A stretch of 64,000 nt of DNA, from positions 1-64,000 of the forward strand of contig NZ_JACJQY010000024.1 of the NCBI RefSeq assembly GCF_014696925.1, written 5' to 3'. How positions within the stretch are numbered: the first letter of the stretch is position 1; each line of letters opens with the position of its first letter. A model generated the notes under the pieces. That model had not been told where the DNA came from. It saw only the letters and a list, made by a program, of their open reading frames with translations, and searched no databases. Shown here piece by piece: positions 43,821 to 51,476 of the stretch. The stretch is from Phormidium tenue FACHB-1050 (GTDB lineage: Bacteria > Cyanobacteriota > Cyanobacteriia > Pseudanabaenales > Pseudanabaenaceae). The position numbers and the translations under genes were made by a program.

Positions 43821-44531
43821 ATGGAAGATTTAAATCTTCTAGAGGAAGTTATAGATAGTTTGGAGCAAGACAGCAATGTACTTCGCATCAAACGACTGAT
43901 CCTCTTTACCTGTCATGATTCTTGGTCAAATGATGTCAACGAAGTTAAAGCGTTACAGATACGTCAGCTTGTTCGTGACTTAATGATCATGTTTCCTGAT
44001 CTCAATACGCTCAAACACAAGTTAAACAGTCAAGTCAAGCAACTTAGTAAACAGTCTGACTATCTCCTTGCTGCGGATAACATTATTGATAGTCTTGGGT
44101 TTCTCTATACTTTGCGCGATGAAGGAAAGCTACCCCATAGCTTTTTAAATGGAGATAATCCACAGTCTTCTGCGCCTAGCAATGATGTATATGAGAGAAC
44201 CGAAAGTGATACGATTCCCCACAAACATAACCTCAAATATTTAACTAATCTATTTGATTTACGAGCTGATATTTCGAGGAACATTAGTCCTCTTCATGCC
44301 AAGATCCTGCTGTTTTCTAGTCTAAATTATCGTTTTAGTCCCCAAGAACGTGACTGGTCAGCACTTTATACCTACGATATTGATGATTTGATTCAGCTTA
44401 TCTTCCAAACTTACGAAACTGTCGAAGCTCTAGAAGCAAGGTTAACTGAAGTCAGCCTAACGCTAGATCAACCCGAAGATGCTAAACGTGCTTCAGCTGT
44501 AATTTTACAGGCTATAAGACCTTTCTACTAA
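43821..44531 (+). CDS. Hypothetical helical protein (236 aa)
   Basis: This soluble protein is almost all helix, with no motif I can name. It starts MEDLNLLEEVIDSLEQDSNV and contains LQIRQLVRDLMIMFPDLNTL (about 55-74), which resembles small helical-bundle adaptors. The middle (about 118-135) is polar and likely a linker, and the C-terminal half forms a second helical unit. It stands alone between repeat-rich gaps. Codon use looks native. Confidence 0.6.
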   Translation: MEDLNLLEEVIDSLEQDSNVLRIKRLILFTCHDSWSNDVNEVKALQIRQLVRDLMIMFPDLNTLKHKLNSQVKQLSKQSDYLLAADNIIDSLGFLYTLRDEGKLPHSFLNGDNPQSSAPSNDVYERTESDTIPHKHNLKYLTNLFDLRADISRNISPLHAKILLFSSLNYRFSPQERDWSALYTYDIDDLIQLIFQTYETVEALEARLTEVSLTLDQPEDAKRASAVILQAIRPFY

Positions 44532-44571
44532 AGATCAAAAGCCTTGCTTAGCAAGGCTTTTGATCTTTAGT
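44527..44571. terminator. 21-bp perfect terminator with embedded stop codon
   Basis: The stem ACTAAAGATCAAAAGCCTTGC has tip GC-TTA-GC, and the stop TAA of the preceding gene lies inside the left arm. Confidence 0.85.
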
Positions 44572-44604
44572 AATGCAAGTTTTCCTTCAGACATAAAGCC
44601 CAGA

Positions 44605-44705
44605 TATAGCTGTCGCCATTTGTAAACCCAAGACGTGAGTAGCGGCGCTTTGCGCCGCCACTCGCATCTTGGGTTTGTATCCTAACAAGACTGGCGACAG
44701 CTATA
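44605..44705. repeat. Complete TATAGC-type element (101 bp)
   Basis: TATAGCTGTCGCCA (44605-44618) and its exact complement (44692-44705) are the ends. Inside, a hairpin (44624-44676) pairs AAACCCAAGA with its complement and ends in tip GC-TTT-GC. This is the best-preserved copy and gives the family outline; the left end recurs at 51247-51258. Confidence 0.85.
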
Positions 44706-44809
44706 AATAGAGGCGGCAGAGGCGGCGGCGCTTTGCGCCGCCGCCTCTATTTATCTGGGTTTGGTTTTTAAAAACACAAAAGAGTGTAGCTATTTTGTGT
44801 TTTGGTATA
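44705..44809. repeat. GC-rich hairpin and TATACCAA-family remnant
   Basis: The hairpin 44705-44753 has an 18-bp stem but its left arm carries an extra GAGGCGGCA unit, a 9-bp direct duplication. It is followed by a partial TATACCAA-family copy (44757-44809) ending TTTTGGTATAG. Confidence 0.75.
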
Positions 44810-44810
44810 G

Positions 44811-44854
44811 AAGTACAAAATGTCTGAGTCATATGACTCAGACTTTTTGTACTT
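44811..44854. promoter_or_regulatory. 44-bp near-perfect palindrome before the DMT transporter
   Basis: AAGTACAAAATGTCTGAGTC runs into its own complement with one mismatch and no loop. It lies 28 nt before the chosen ATG. It could be a leader hairpin, an operator or another repeat. Confidence 0.6.
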
Positions 44855-44882
44855 TAGTATGACTGTTAAACTTCGAGGCACA

Positions 44883-45773
44883 ATGACTAGTCCGCAAAAT
44901 GAAGAAGTAAATATGGGACTTGTTTATGGGTTTCTTGGAGTAGTAATTTTTAGCGTCACTTTGCCTGCAACCCGTATTGCTCTAACTGCTTTCGATCCTG
45001 TATTTGTGGGGCTAGGTCGAGCGGTAATTGCCTCTGGCTTGTCATTGATTTTATTAATTGCCACTAAGCAGTCGATTCCATCTTGGCGGTTTCTCCCCAG
45101 CTTTGCTATGGTCGTAATTGGTGCTGTGATTGGCTTCCCGTTGTTATCTACGCTAGCAATGCGTGACGCTTCTGCATCCTATGGAGCCGTCATCATTGGT
45201 TTATTGCCCTTAGCAACGGCTCTGTTTGGAGTTTTGCGAGCAGGTGAACGACCGTCATTGATATTTTGGATTTGCGCGATCGCGGGTAGTAGTTTAGTAG
45301 TTGCTTTTGCGCTGATATCGGGAACGGGAAGTATGAGTTTTGCAGATTTGGCGCTACTAGGAGCAGTGGTCGCCGCGAGCTTGAGCTATACAGAGGGGAC
45401 AATTTTGGCGCGTACTTTTGGTTCGTGGCAGGTGGTTTGTTGGGCTTTAGTACTGTCTTTTCCGATGATATTGCCGATTGTATTGCAACATCTGCCTTCT
45501 TCCTTCACAACTATTTCTAGCAATGCTTGGCTCAGCTTTTTGTATATCAGTTGTTTCAGTATGTTCTTAGGCTTTTTTGCTTGGTATCGAGGTTTGTTTT
45601 TGGGTGGGATCGCTCGAATTGGACAACTGCAACTTTTTCAGCCATTTCTGACAATTCTTGCCTCAGCGATATTGCTAGGAGAGCCAATGACTTTTACTAC
45701 CTTGGGTTTTGCTTTCGGTGTATTAGTTTGTGTAGCTTTAGGTAGGAGTGCCCAATTTAAAGCTAATTCCTAG
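44883..45773 (+). CDS. DMT-superfamily (EamA) transporter
   Basis: Ten membrane helices in two EamA halves make this a drug/metabolite transporter, with LRDASASYGAVIIGLLPLA-like and EPMTFTTLGFAFGV-like segments typical of the family. The substrate, often an amino acid or metabolite, is unknown. The open frame extends to 44820, but its first 12 codons lie in a palindrome; ATG 44883 with a nearby GAGG, or ATG 44859 or 44913, is more likely. No regulator is adjacent. Confidence 0.82.
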   Translation: MTSPQNEEVNMGLVYGFLGVVIFSVTLPATRIALTAFDPVFVGLGRAVIASGLSLILLIATKQSIPSWRFLPSFAMVVIGAVIGFPLLSTLAMRDASASYGAVIIGLLPLATALFGVLRAGERPSLIFWICAIAGSSLVVAFALISGTGSMSFADLALLGAVVAASLSYTEGTILARTFGSWQVVCWALVLSFPMILPIVLQHLPSSFTTISSNAWLSFLYISCFSMFLGFFAWYRGLFLGGIARIGQLQLFQPFLTILASAILLGEPMTFTTLGFAFGVLVCVALGRSAQFKANS

Positions 45774-45804
45774 GAATAAGGGCTTCGCTGTAATATAAGG
45801 AACC

Positions 45805-45927
45805 GATTTTTGATGGCGTGGCTTTGCTGCGCCATCAAAAATCAAAAAACCATAAGTGGTGGCGCTTCGCGCCGCCACTTATGGTTTAAATTTTTGAAAG
45901 CAAGCCTGCGGCTTGCTTTCAAAAATC
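45805..45927. repeat. Three hairpins between the DMT gene and the DUF1537 kinase
   Basis: Stems at 45805-45843 (GGAACC-GATTTTTGATGG family, two mismatches near the tip), 45847-45887 (AAACCATAAGTGG, tip GC-TTC-GC) and 45890-45927 (ATTTTTGAAAGCAAGCC, perfect) fill most of this 254-nt gap. Confidence 0.8.
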
Positions 45928-46027
45928 TGATTGTGAGGATTGCTATTTGTGATGCTGAAGATTGGCTATTTTTACATAAATCAAGATAAGCTTCTACAAA
46001 CATTAGTTTGCATTTTATAGAAAAGCA

Positions 46028-47371
46028 ATGGCAGCTACTTCTTCTCGACAGCCTAAAATTATTGTGCTTGATGACGATCCGACAGGCTCACAAACTGTAC
46101 ATAGCTGCCTATTGTTGACTAAGTGGGATACAGACACACTGCGGATTGGACTTGCCGATCCTTCGCCGATTATGTTTGTGTTGACGAATACCCGATCGCT
46201 TACGCCTGAAGATGCAACCAGTGTGACTCGTGAAGTTTGTCGCAATCTCAAACCTGCGATCGCCGCCGAAGGTATTCAAGAATTTATGATCGTTAGTCGC
46301 TCCGACTCGACGCTGCGTGGACATTATCCCGTCGAGACAGATGCGATCGCTGAGGAGTTAGGTGATTTTGACGCGCATTTCCTTGTGCCAGCTTTTTTTG
46401 AAGGGGGACGCTTTACCAAGTCGAGTGTGCATTATTTAGTCGTTAATGGCGTGCCAACCCCAGTCCATGAAACCGAATTTGCTAAGGATTCAGTTTTTGG
46501 CTATACCCACAGCTATTTGCCTGATTATGTCGAAGAAAAAACGAAAGGGAGAATCCTTGCTGAAAATGTACAGCGTTTTTTGTTAGGCGATATTCGGGCG
46601 GGCGTGCGTCAGCGCTTAGCAAGAATGCATGACAATCAATGTGGTGTGGTCGATGCCGAGAACCAAGCCGATCTCAATCAGTTTGCCTCTGATATTTTGG
46701 CAGTTGCTTCCACGGGCAAAAGATTTTTATTCCGTAGTGCGGCGAGTTTGCTGACTGCCCTTGCTAAGCTCCCACCCCAACCGATCGCGGCAGAGGACAT
46801 GTCGAAATATATGCGATCGCACAAAGCAGGGGTCGCGATCGTTGGTTCTCACGTCAAAAAAACCACTGAGCAATTAGAACACCTACTCAAAGCACCTAAT
46901 ACTTGCCCCGTAGAGATCGATGTTTCTCGCCTCTTAAGTGATGCCGAAGCTCAATCAGCAATTCTTAAACAGGAAGCTCTAGCACAGGTGTATCAAGCCC
47001 ACGGGCTAGGTCAAACCGCCGTAGTGTTTACCAGTCGTAAAGAACTGGAATTTGCGGACATCTCCACGCGCCTTGCCTTTGGGCAGGCTGTGTCAGCTCT
47101 ATTAATGGCGATCGTGCAGGAATTACCCACAGATATTGGTTTTTTAATTAGTAAAGGTGGTATTACTTCCAACGATGTGTTAAGCACAGGTTTAAATTTG
47201 CCTACAGCTAGATTGCTAGGGCAAATTCTCGCTGGTTGCTCCGTCGTGCGTACCCCCGAAGATCATCCCCGTTTCCCCGATTTACCCGTAGTCCTATTCC
47301 CTGGTAATGTCGGCGATGCCAATGCTCTAGCAACTGTATATACAAGGCTAGCGATCGGTATCGAAGAATAA
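46028..47371 (+). CDS. Four-carbon acid sugar kinase family protein (DUF1537)
   Basis: This 447-residue protein has the N-terminal LDDDPTGSQTVHSC motif and the RSDSTLRGHYPVETDAI stretch near 88-104 of the OtnK/DtnK/LtnK kinase family, with the C-terminal nucleotide-binding half (FLISKGGITSNDVLSTGL near 372-389). Characterised members phosphorylate four-carbon sugar acids such as erythronate in catabolic operons. Here there is no aldolase, dehydrogenase or transporter next to it, so the substrate and path are open. Confidence 0.85.
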   Translation: MAATSSRQPKIIVLDDDPTGSQTVHSCLLLTKWDTDTLRIGLADPSPIMFVLTNTRSLTPEDATSVTREVCRNLKPAIAAEGIQEFMIVSRSDSTLRGHYPVETDAIAEELGDFDAHFLVPAFFEGGRFTKSSVHYLVVNGVPTPVHETEFAKDSVFGYTHSYLPDYVEEKTKGRILAENVQRFLLGDIRAGVRQRLARMHDNQCGVVDAENQADLNQFASDILAVASTGKRFLFRSAASLLTALAKLPPQPIAAEDMSKYMRSHKAGVAIVGSHVKKTTEQLEHLLKAPNTCPVEIDVSRLLSDAEAQSAILKQEALAQVYQAHGLGQTAVVFTSRKELEFADISTRLAFGQAVSALLMAIVQELPTDIGFLISKGGITSNDVLSTGLNLPTARLLGQILAGCSVVRTPEDHPRFPDLPVVLFPGNVGDANALATVYTRLAIGIEE

Positions 47372-47442
47372 AGAGTTTTTTGTGGTGCGGCTTTGCTGCT
47401 CCGCAAACCATGGCTAACCATTTTTTATAAATTTCTCTAATC

Positions 47443-48030
47443 CTAGTAACTAGCGTTGTTTAGGGTTGTGCCATCTAGCAGGGCATATTCAAAGTTACTT
47501 TTGAGAAGATTGGCATTGTCTAGATTTGCCTCGGTCAGATTGGTATGTTTGAGATTGGCATAACTCAGATTACAGCCAAAGCAGTTTGCGCCTGTCAAAT
47601 CTGCACCTTCTAGATTGGCAAATTCTAGGCTAGCATTGCTCAAATTTGCCCCTCGTAAATTGGCATTTTGGAGAATTGTACCTCTCAGAATTGCCCCACT
47701 CAAGTCTGCTCCCCCCAGATTTGCTCCTTTTAAATTAGCATTGCTCAAATCGGTATTAGTCAAATTTGTAAAACTAAGGGTCGATCGCTCTAGATTTGCG
47801 CCCCGCAGGTCAGACTCACTCAAGTCAGTTAGGTCAAGATCGGCATTTCGTAAATCTGAGCTAGTCAGATTGATAGCTGACAGCTTACAGCAAGACAATT
47901 TCAGCCCCGAAAAATTTTCTGAATCAAAATCTTTGCGCCCCAGCTCATACATTTTTTTGAGAGCCATTCCCATTGCAAGGGCATTAGTTGTAGGAGAGTG
48001 ATGAAGGTTAGGGTTTTGAGTGGACATCAT
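47443..48030 (-). CDS. Pentapeptide-repeat protein (195 aa)
   Basis: After a 40-residue N-terminal helix (ALKKMYELGRKDF), about 28 A(N/D)LXX repeats run to the C-terminus (for example SDLRGANLERSTLSFTNLTN). They should form a regular beta-helix. Cysteines in the core (CCKLS, CFGCNLSY) are unusual in position but not a metal motif. It is independent of the kinase-linked pentapeptide gene at 42483 and stands alone on the minus strand. Confidence 0.9.
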   Translation of the reverse strand: MMSTQNPNLHHSPTTNALAMGMALKKMYELGRKDFDSENFSGLKLSCCKLSAINLTSSDLRNADLDLTDLSESDLRGANLERSTLSFTNLTNTDLSNANLKGANLGGADLSGAILRGTILQNANLRGANLSNASLEFANLEGADLTGANCFGCNLSYANLKHTNLTEANLDNANLLKSNFEYALLDGTTLNNASY

Positions 48031-48409
48031 GACGATCGCTCTCTAGCTTAGACACGTAGCTGTTTGTAGCTATTGATTTAAATATAAGGCGATCGCCCTT
48101 GATTCTACTTCACCCTAATGGATTGCATAGGATGCTTGCTATTATCAAGAGACTTTCTAAAAATAAAGAAGGAACGCAAAGCGTCCCTTCTTTATTTTTA
48201 GGTTCGATATCTTAACAAGAATAGTAATCTCTGTAACGATGAAGTTTTTCAAAAAAGAAATTCAATTTAATTTAATTTTTTATAATAAACTCATGTTGTA
48301 TTGCTTAAGGGATGAAGATCACAGATTATTTAGAATTAAGGTAGAATAATAGTGATCAGCAGGATTAAATATTGCTGATTCTCGCTTGTTATCGGCACTG
48401 GAGGAAATA
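48031..48409. other. Intergenic region before the lysine-rich micro-gene
   Basis: No longer gene is seen in these 379 nt. A 19-bp hairpin with one mismatch and tip GC-AAA-GC lies at 48159-48199. The remaining AT-rich DNA should include the promoters of the divergent flanking genes. Confidence 0.6.
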
Positions 48410-48505
48410 ATGTCTAAAGAACAAAAGGGCAATAAAGAGGCTAAAAAGCCCAAGAAAGATCCTTCTGAGAAAAAAGAGAAAAAAGACCCTAAAAGATACA
48501 ATTAA
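48410..48505 (+). CDS. Lysine-rich 31-residue protein
   Basis: This tiny ORF has a strong Shine-Dalgarno (GGAGGAAATA just before ATG 48410). The product is 31 residues, of which about 13 are Lys, with Glu and Pro-Lys pairs (KKPKKDPSEKKEKKDPK), no hydrophobic core and a C-terminal RYN. It should be disordered and bind nucleic acid or another polyanion. Similar very short K-rich proteins are found in many bacteria with no known function. The clean translation signal is the main evidence that it is real. Confidence 0.65.
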   Translation: MSKEQKGNKEAKKPKKDPSEKKEKKDPKRYN

Positions 48506-48587
48506 TTTCAACTTTACTCCGTAAAGAAACTAAGACTTTCTATAAAGCAAGATTGACTTAATTAGTTACAAATCCCTAACTGTAAAG

Positions 48588-48709
48588 TTATACCAATTCC
48601 TGAAAGTGTTGTCTCACTTTCAGGAATTAAAAAACAACCCCAGTCAGGGTTTTAAAAACACAAAATGGCTATGCTGTTTTGTGTTTTGCCATTTTGTGTT
48701 TTCGTATTA
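48588..48709. repeat. Composite inverted-repeat element, copy 3 (TATACCAA family)
   Basis: This copy runs from TTATACCAATTCC to TTTTCGTATTA and has all three parts, with the CCATTTTGTGTTTT end duplicated. It occupies a third of the 343-nt gap 48506-48848, which otherwise shows nothing but the start region of the next gene. Confidence 0.85.
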
Positions 48710-48848
48710 CGTTCCTGCGAGGTAAAGCTTTAAAGTTGGGGATAATTCATTTTGGACAATTACTTACCCAAAGGTTAATGCTAGCGTTGGGTAGTACTGC
48801 TAGCATTAACTTTAAAGTATTAAACTAGACCAATGCTCAGAAAATGCC

Positions 48849-49268
48849 ATGTCAACCGAAACTTTAAGTAAAAGTAACAACAAAGATATTACTGAATACG
48901 AGCCTCAAATATTGCAAAGAGCCGAAGTAGCGCTAAGATGTGCGCCCTTTACGACTAAGTTATTCGCGGATATGGCAACACAAGGCGTAAACCTGAGAGC
49001 GATCGCAGGTAATGAGGGCATCAAAAACCAATATTTGACTAGTTCCACAAATTTGATCATTACGGAAAATGCTTTACTATGGCTGATCCAAGTAGGCGTT
49101 CTGCGCCGCGAGGTGGATGGACAGGGTATTACTGATAGTTTTCGGCTGACCCCGATGGGACATTTGTTATTAAATAAATGGCGATCTCAACCAAGATTTC
49201 CGATCGCGAGTTTAGGCGATCGCCTGCAAAATTTCTGGGCACAGATTCAAATATCACGCTTTCTTTGA
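48849..49268 (+). CDS. Npun_F0494-like conserved cyanobacterial protein
   Basis: This 139-residue soluble protein appears to contain a winged-helix-like core: LRCAPFTTKLFADMATQ, then NALLWLIQVGVLRRE and FRLTPMGHLLLNKW. From memory it resembles a conserved cyanobacterial family named after Npun_F0494, of unknown function. The fold would suit DNA or protein binding, but no function is established. It is monocistronic, with hairpins after it at 49293-49327 and 49342-49374. Confidence 0.7.
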   Translation: MSTETLSKSNNKDITEYEPQILQRAEVALRCAPFTTKLFADMATQGVNLRAIAGNEGIKNQYLTSSTNLIITENALLWLIQVGVLRREVDGQGITDSFRLTPMGHLLLNKWRSQPRFPIASLGDRLQNFWAQIQISRFL

Positions 49269-49292
49269 AATTTTTGTATAGTCATCCAAATT

Positions 49293-49374
49293 TTTAGAGA
49301 AGGACAGTGCTTCGCGCTGCCCTTCTCTATTTGATCAGACAACAAAGGCGAACCTAATGGTCGCCTTTGTTGTT
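49293..49374. terminator. Two hairpins after the Npun_F0494-like gene
   Basis: The first is a 16-bp stem with two mismatches and tip GC-TTC-GC. The second is a 12-bp stem CAACAAAGGCGA with a 9-nt loop and a TTTGTTGTTG tail. Confidence 0.7.
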
Positions 49375-49526
49375 GTAATGGAACAAAAAACTTAGTAGAT
49401 CGTCTTTTCTAAGAGACTTCTTTGCCTAATATCGGGACACTATTGTGCGCCTAGCGTGCCATGCGTTACCAATCATAGGTTGACTCTAGCAAATCATGCA
49501 GTAAATCGAGCTAGGAACAAATAATA

Positions 49527-51209
49527 ATGAACATTTTGCGTAAAAGTTTTCAGAAGACATCTCTATGTCTTCTCGCAGCAACTCTGACTACTGCTTCTTT
49601 TCTGAATACTATAGAAGCGATCGCGGCTCCATCTGTTCCTCAAATCGTCGCCCAAGCCCCACAAGGCTGGCAAACAGGTGTGCAGTTATTGCGCTTGCTT
49701 GACAACTCTGGCAACCTTTCAAGTATTGGCATTTTATTAGACATTGCCAATAAGCCTTCGACAACCTACGCGAATGCGGTATATCAACTTTATGTCAGAC
49801 GTGCTGGAGAATGGCGCGAAGTTTATACCAACTCAGGTGCAAGACTACTTTCCAAAAATGCAGGACGACAATCCGCTTTTGTGGAAGTGATTCCTTTACG
49901 CCTGTTGAGCGAAAAAATTTCGCTTGACGATATCTATAATGGCGATCTTAAGGCAGTGACTAGCGTGCGCTACGATCAGTCCAATGGCTTAAAAGATGCC
50001 AGATTTGAGATCGAAGAAATCAGATCCTTTACTTCAATTATCACAGCTAGCGCTTCTGAGGTAAGTTCTGGACGTATTTCTTCGATATACATTAATACAT
50101 CGAATAATTCCTCAAATAACTCATCGAACAATTCCTCGAATAACTCATCGAACAATTCCTCGAATAACTCATCAAACAACTCCTCAAACAATTCAGGACT
50201 TTCTGATCGCGATTTGGGAATTACAACTTCTTCTCAATCAACAAGTTCACAGTCTAGCCAAACCGTAGTTGTGCAAACTACCAATGTCCAGACTGGTAGC
50301 TCTGTTAAACCGATGAAGCCTATCGTTGTCTCTAGAAAAGATGACGATGACGACGACGATGATGATGATCGCCGCTCGAATCGTCAAGATCGCAAGGATC
50401 GTGATGACGATGAAGATGATGATTATGATGACGATCGCCGCTCAGATCGGAAGGATCGCAAGGAACGTGATGGCGTTGAGCTATCAAGAAAGAATCCTCA
50501 TCGTGGGCATTTCAGTCTCGCTGTTTTGCAAAATCAGCCCCGTTTGTCTCAGGTGATTACACGTCTTTCGATCAGATCAAAGCGTTCTAATGGATTTCTC
50601 ACAGAGCGATTCGTCGGTGATTATCGCTTTAATATTAATCAGCGTGCGACCTTTATCCGTGGTCTCAATCCAGGCGATCGCCTAATTGTGCGTTTATTCG
50701 ATTTGAATAATCGTCCCCTAGGCTATAGCGAAGTGCAATTGCTCAAAGACTTCTCAGCTATCAGCTTGATTTTACCCAGCGATCCATCCGCCTATGGAAC
50801 GTTAAGAACTGTATGTGGTATTGATTCTAAGCGTGTTGGTAAGATCGATAAGAATGTCAAAGTCTATGACTACTTCACTCAAATCCAATCGACCAATGTT
50901 CTCAATCAAACAGTTGCTCGTTTTCTGACAACATCGCAAGGTATCCCCATTGGGTTGTTTAATGTTGCTGGGCTACCTCAAGCAACTAATCAATTCACCT
51001 ATACCAACGCTTTTTCCAAGGGGACTTACTCGCTAATTAATCGCACGATTAATATGTTCACTCAGGATATGCCTCCTGTGATGCAAGTGTTACCAGGGCA
51101 GTTAGCTTCTATCATTCCGATTACTAACTCGCAGTCTACATTTGATGTAGTTCGCAAGATTCTAGATTACAAAGATTTGCGTCCAAACGGTATTTCTACC
51201 TTGTTTTAA
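49527..51209 (+). CDS. Secreted low-complexity protein
   Basis: This 560-residue protein has a Sec signal peptide (to about 34). A first domain (about 40-175) has strands and conserved aromatic residues. Next comes a run of Asn-Ser repeats (about 191-222), a Ser/Thr/Gln stretch, and a charged segment in which a block of Asp, RRS(N/D)R and DRKDR occurs twice (about 272-320). The C-terminal 240 residues form a second folded region that I do not recognise, with one conserved-looking Cys in RTVCGID. It is probably periplasmic or surface-exposed; the acidic tract could bind calcium or other cations. Confidence 0.75.
   Translation: MNILRKSFQKTSLCLLAATLTTASFLNTIEAIAAPSVPQIVAQAPQGWQTGVQLLRLLDNSGNLSSIGILLDIANKPSTTYANAVYQLYVRRAGEWREVYTNSGARLLSKNAGRQSAFVEVIPLRLLSEKISLDDIYNGDLKAVTSVRYDQSNGLKDARFEIEEIRSFTSIITASASEVSSGRISSIYINTSNNSSNNSSNNSSNNSSNNSSNNSSNNSSNNSGLSDRDLGITTSSQSTSSQSSQTVVVQTTNVQTGSSVKPMKPIVVSRKDDDDDDDDDDRRSNRQDRKDRDDDEDDDYDDDRRSDRKDRKERDGVELSRKNPHRGHFSLAVLQNQPRLSQVITRLSIRSKRSNGFLTERFVGDYRFNINQRATFIRGLNPGDRLIVRLFDLNNRPLGYSEVQLLKDFSAISLILPSDPSAYGTLRTVCGIDSKRVGKIDKNVKVYDYFTQIQSTNVLNQTVARFLTTSQGIPIGLFNVAGLPQATNQFTYTNAFSKGTYSLINRTINMFTQDMPPVMQVLPGQLASIIPITNSQSTFDVVRKILDYKDLRPNGISTLF
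50097..50190 (+). repeat. 12-bp tandem repeat coding Asn-Ser repeats
   Basis: About eight units of the form TC(A/G)AA(C/T)AA(C/T)TC(A/C) alternate in pairs, giving SSNN repeats. A 24-bp pair is repeated almost exactly. Slippage would change the linker length in steps of four residues. Confidence 0.9.
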
Positions 51210-51322
51210 CTAAAAAAGGGGCGCGAAGCGCCCCTTTTTTAGTTTTATAGCTGTCGCTTTACGCATAAAGCCAAAATAAAAAAAGCTGCGCTTCGCGCAG
51301 CTTTTTTTATTTTGGCTTTATG
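51208..51322. terminator. Two hairpins and a TATAGCTGTCGC end
   Basis: A perfect 17-bp stem (51208-51244, tip GC-GAA-GC) overlaps the stop codon and has T-runs. The sequence TATAGCTGTCGC (51247-51258) is the left end of the element at 44605. A perfect 28-bp stem (51264-51322, tip GC-TTC-GC) follows. Confidence 0.85.
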
Positions 51323-51476
51323 TTTTGGTGTTAAGCATTGTAGCGATCGCTACACAAAATCAACATAATCGCCTTGAAAGTGTCAAGATTAAATTTTAAG
51401 GATAGACAGTGCTTTGCGCGGTAAGAAAGCCCTTTAAAATCCTGCCCTCTTTAGCACTACCTAAAAATTTAATAAT

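Noticed and set aside
47615-48001. 128-codon frame opposite the second pentapeptide gene
   Set aside because: Same shadow effect; no Shine-Dalgarno and repetitive LALLKFAPRK-type composition.
50097-50190. Tandem repeats that could suggest CRISPR or a minisatellite
   Set aside because: They are in-frame 12-bp units within a signal-peptide protein and have no spacers.
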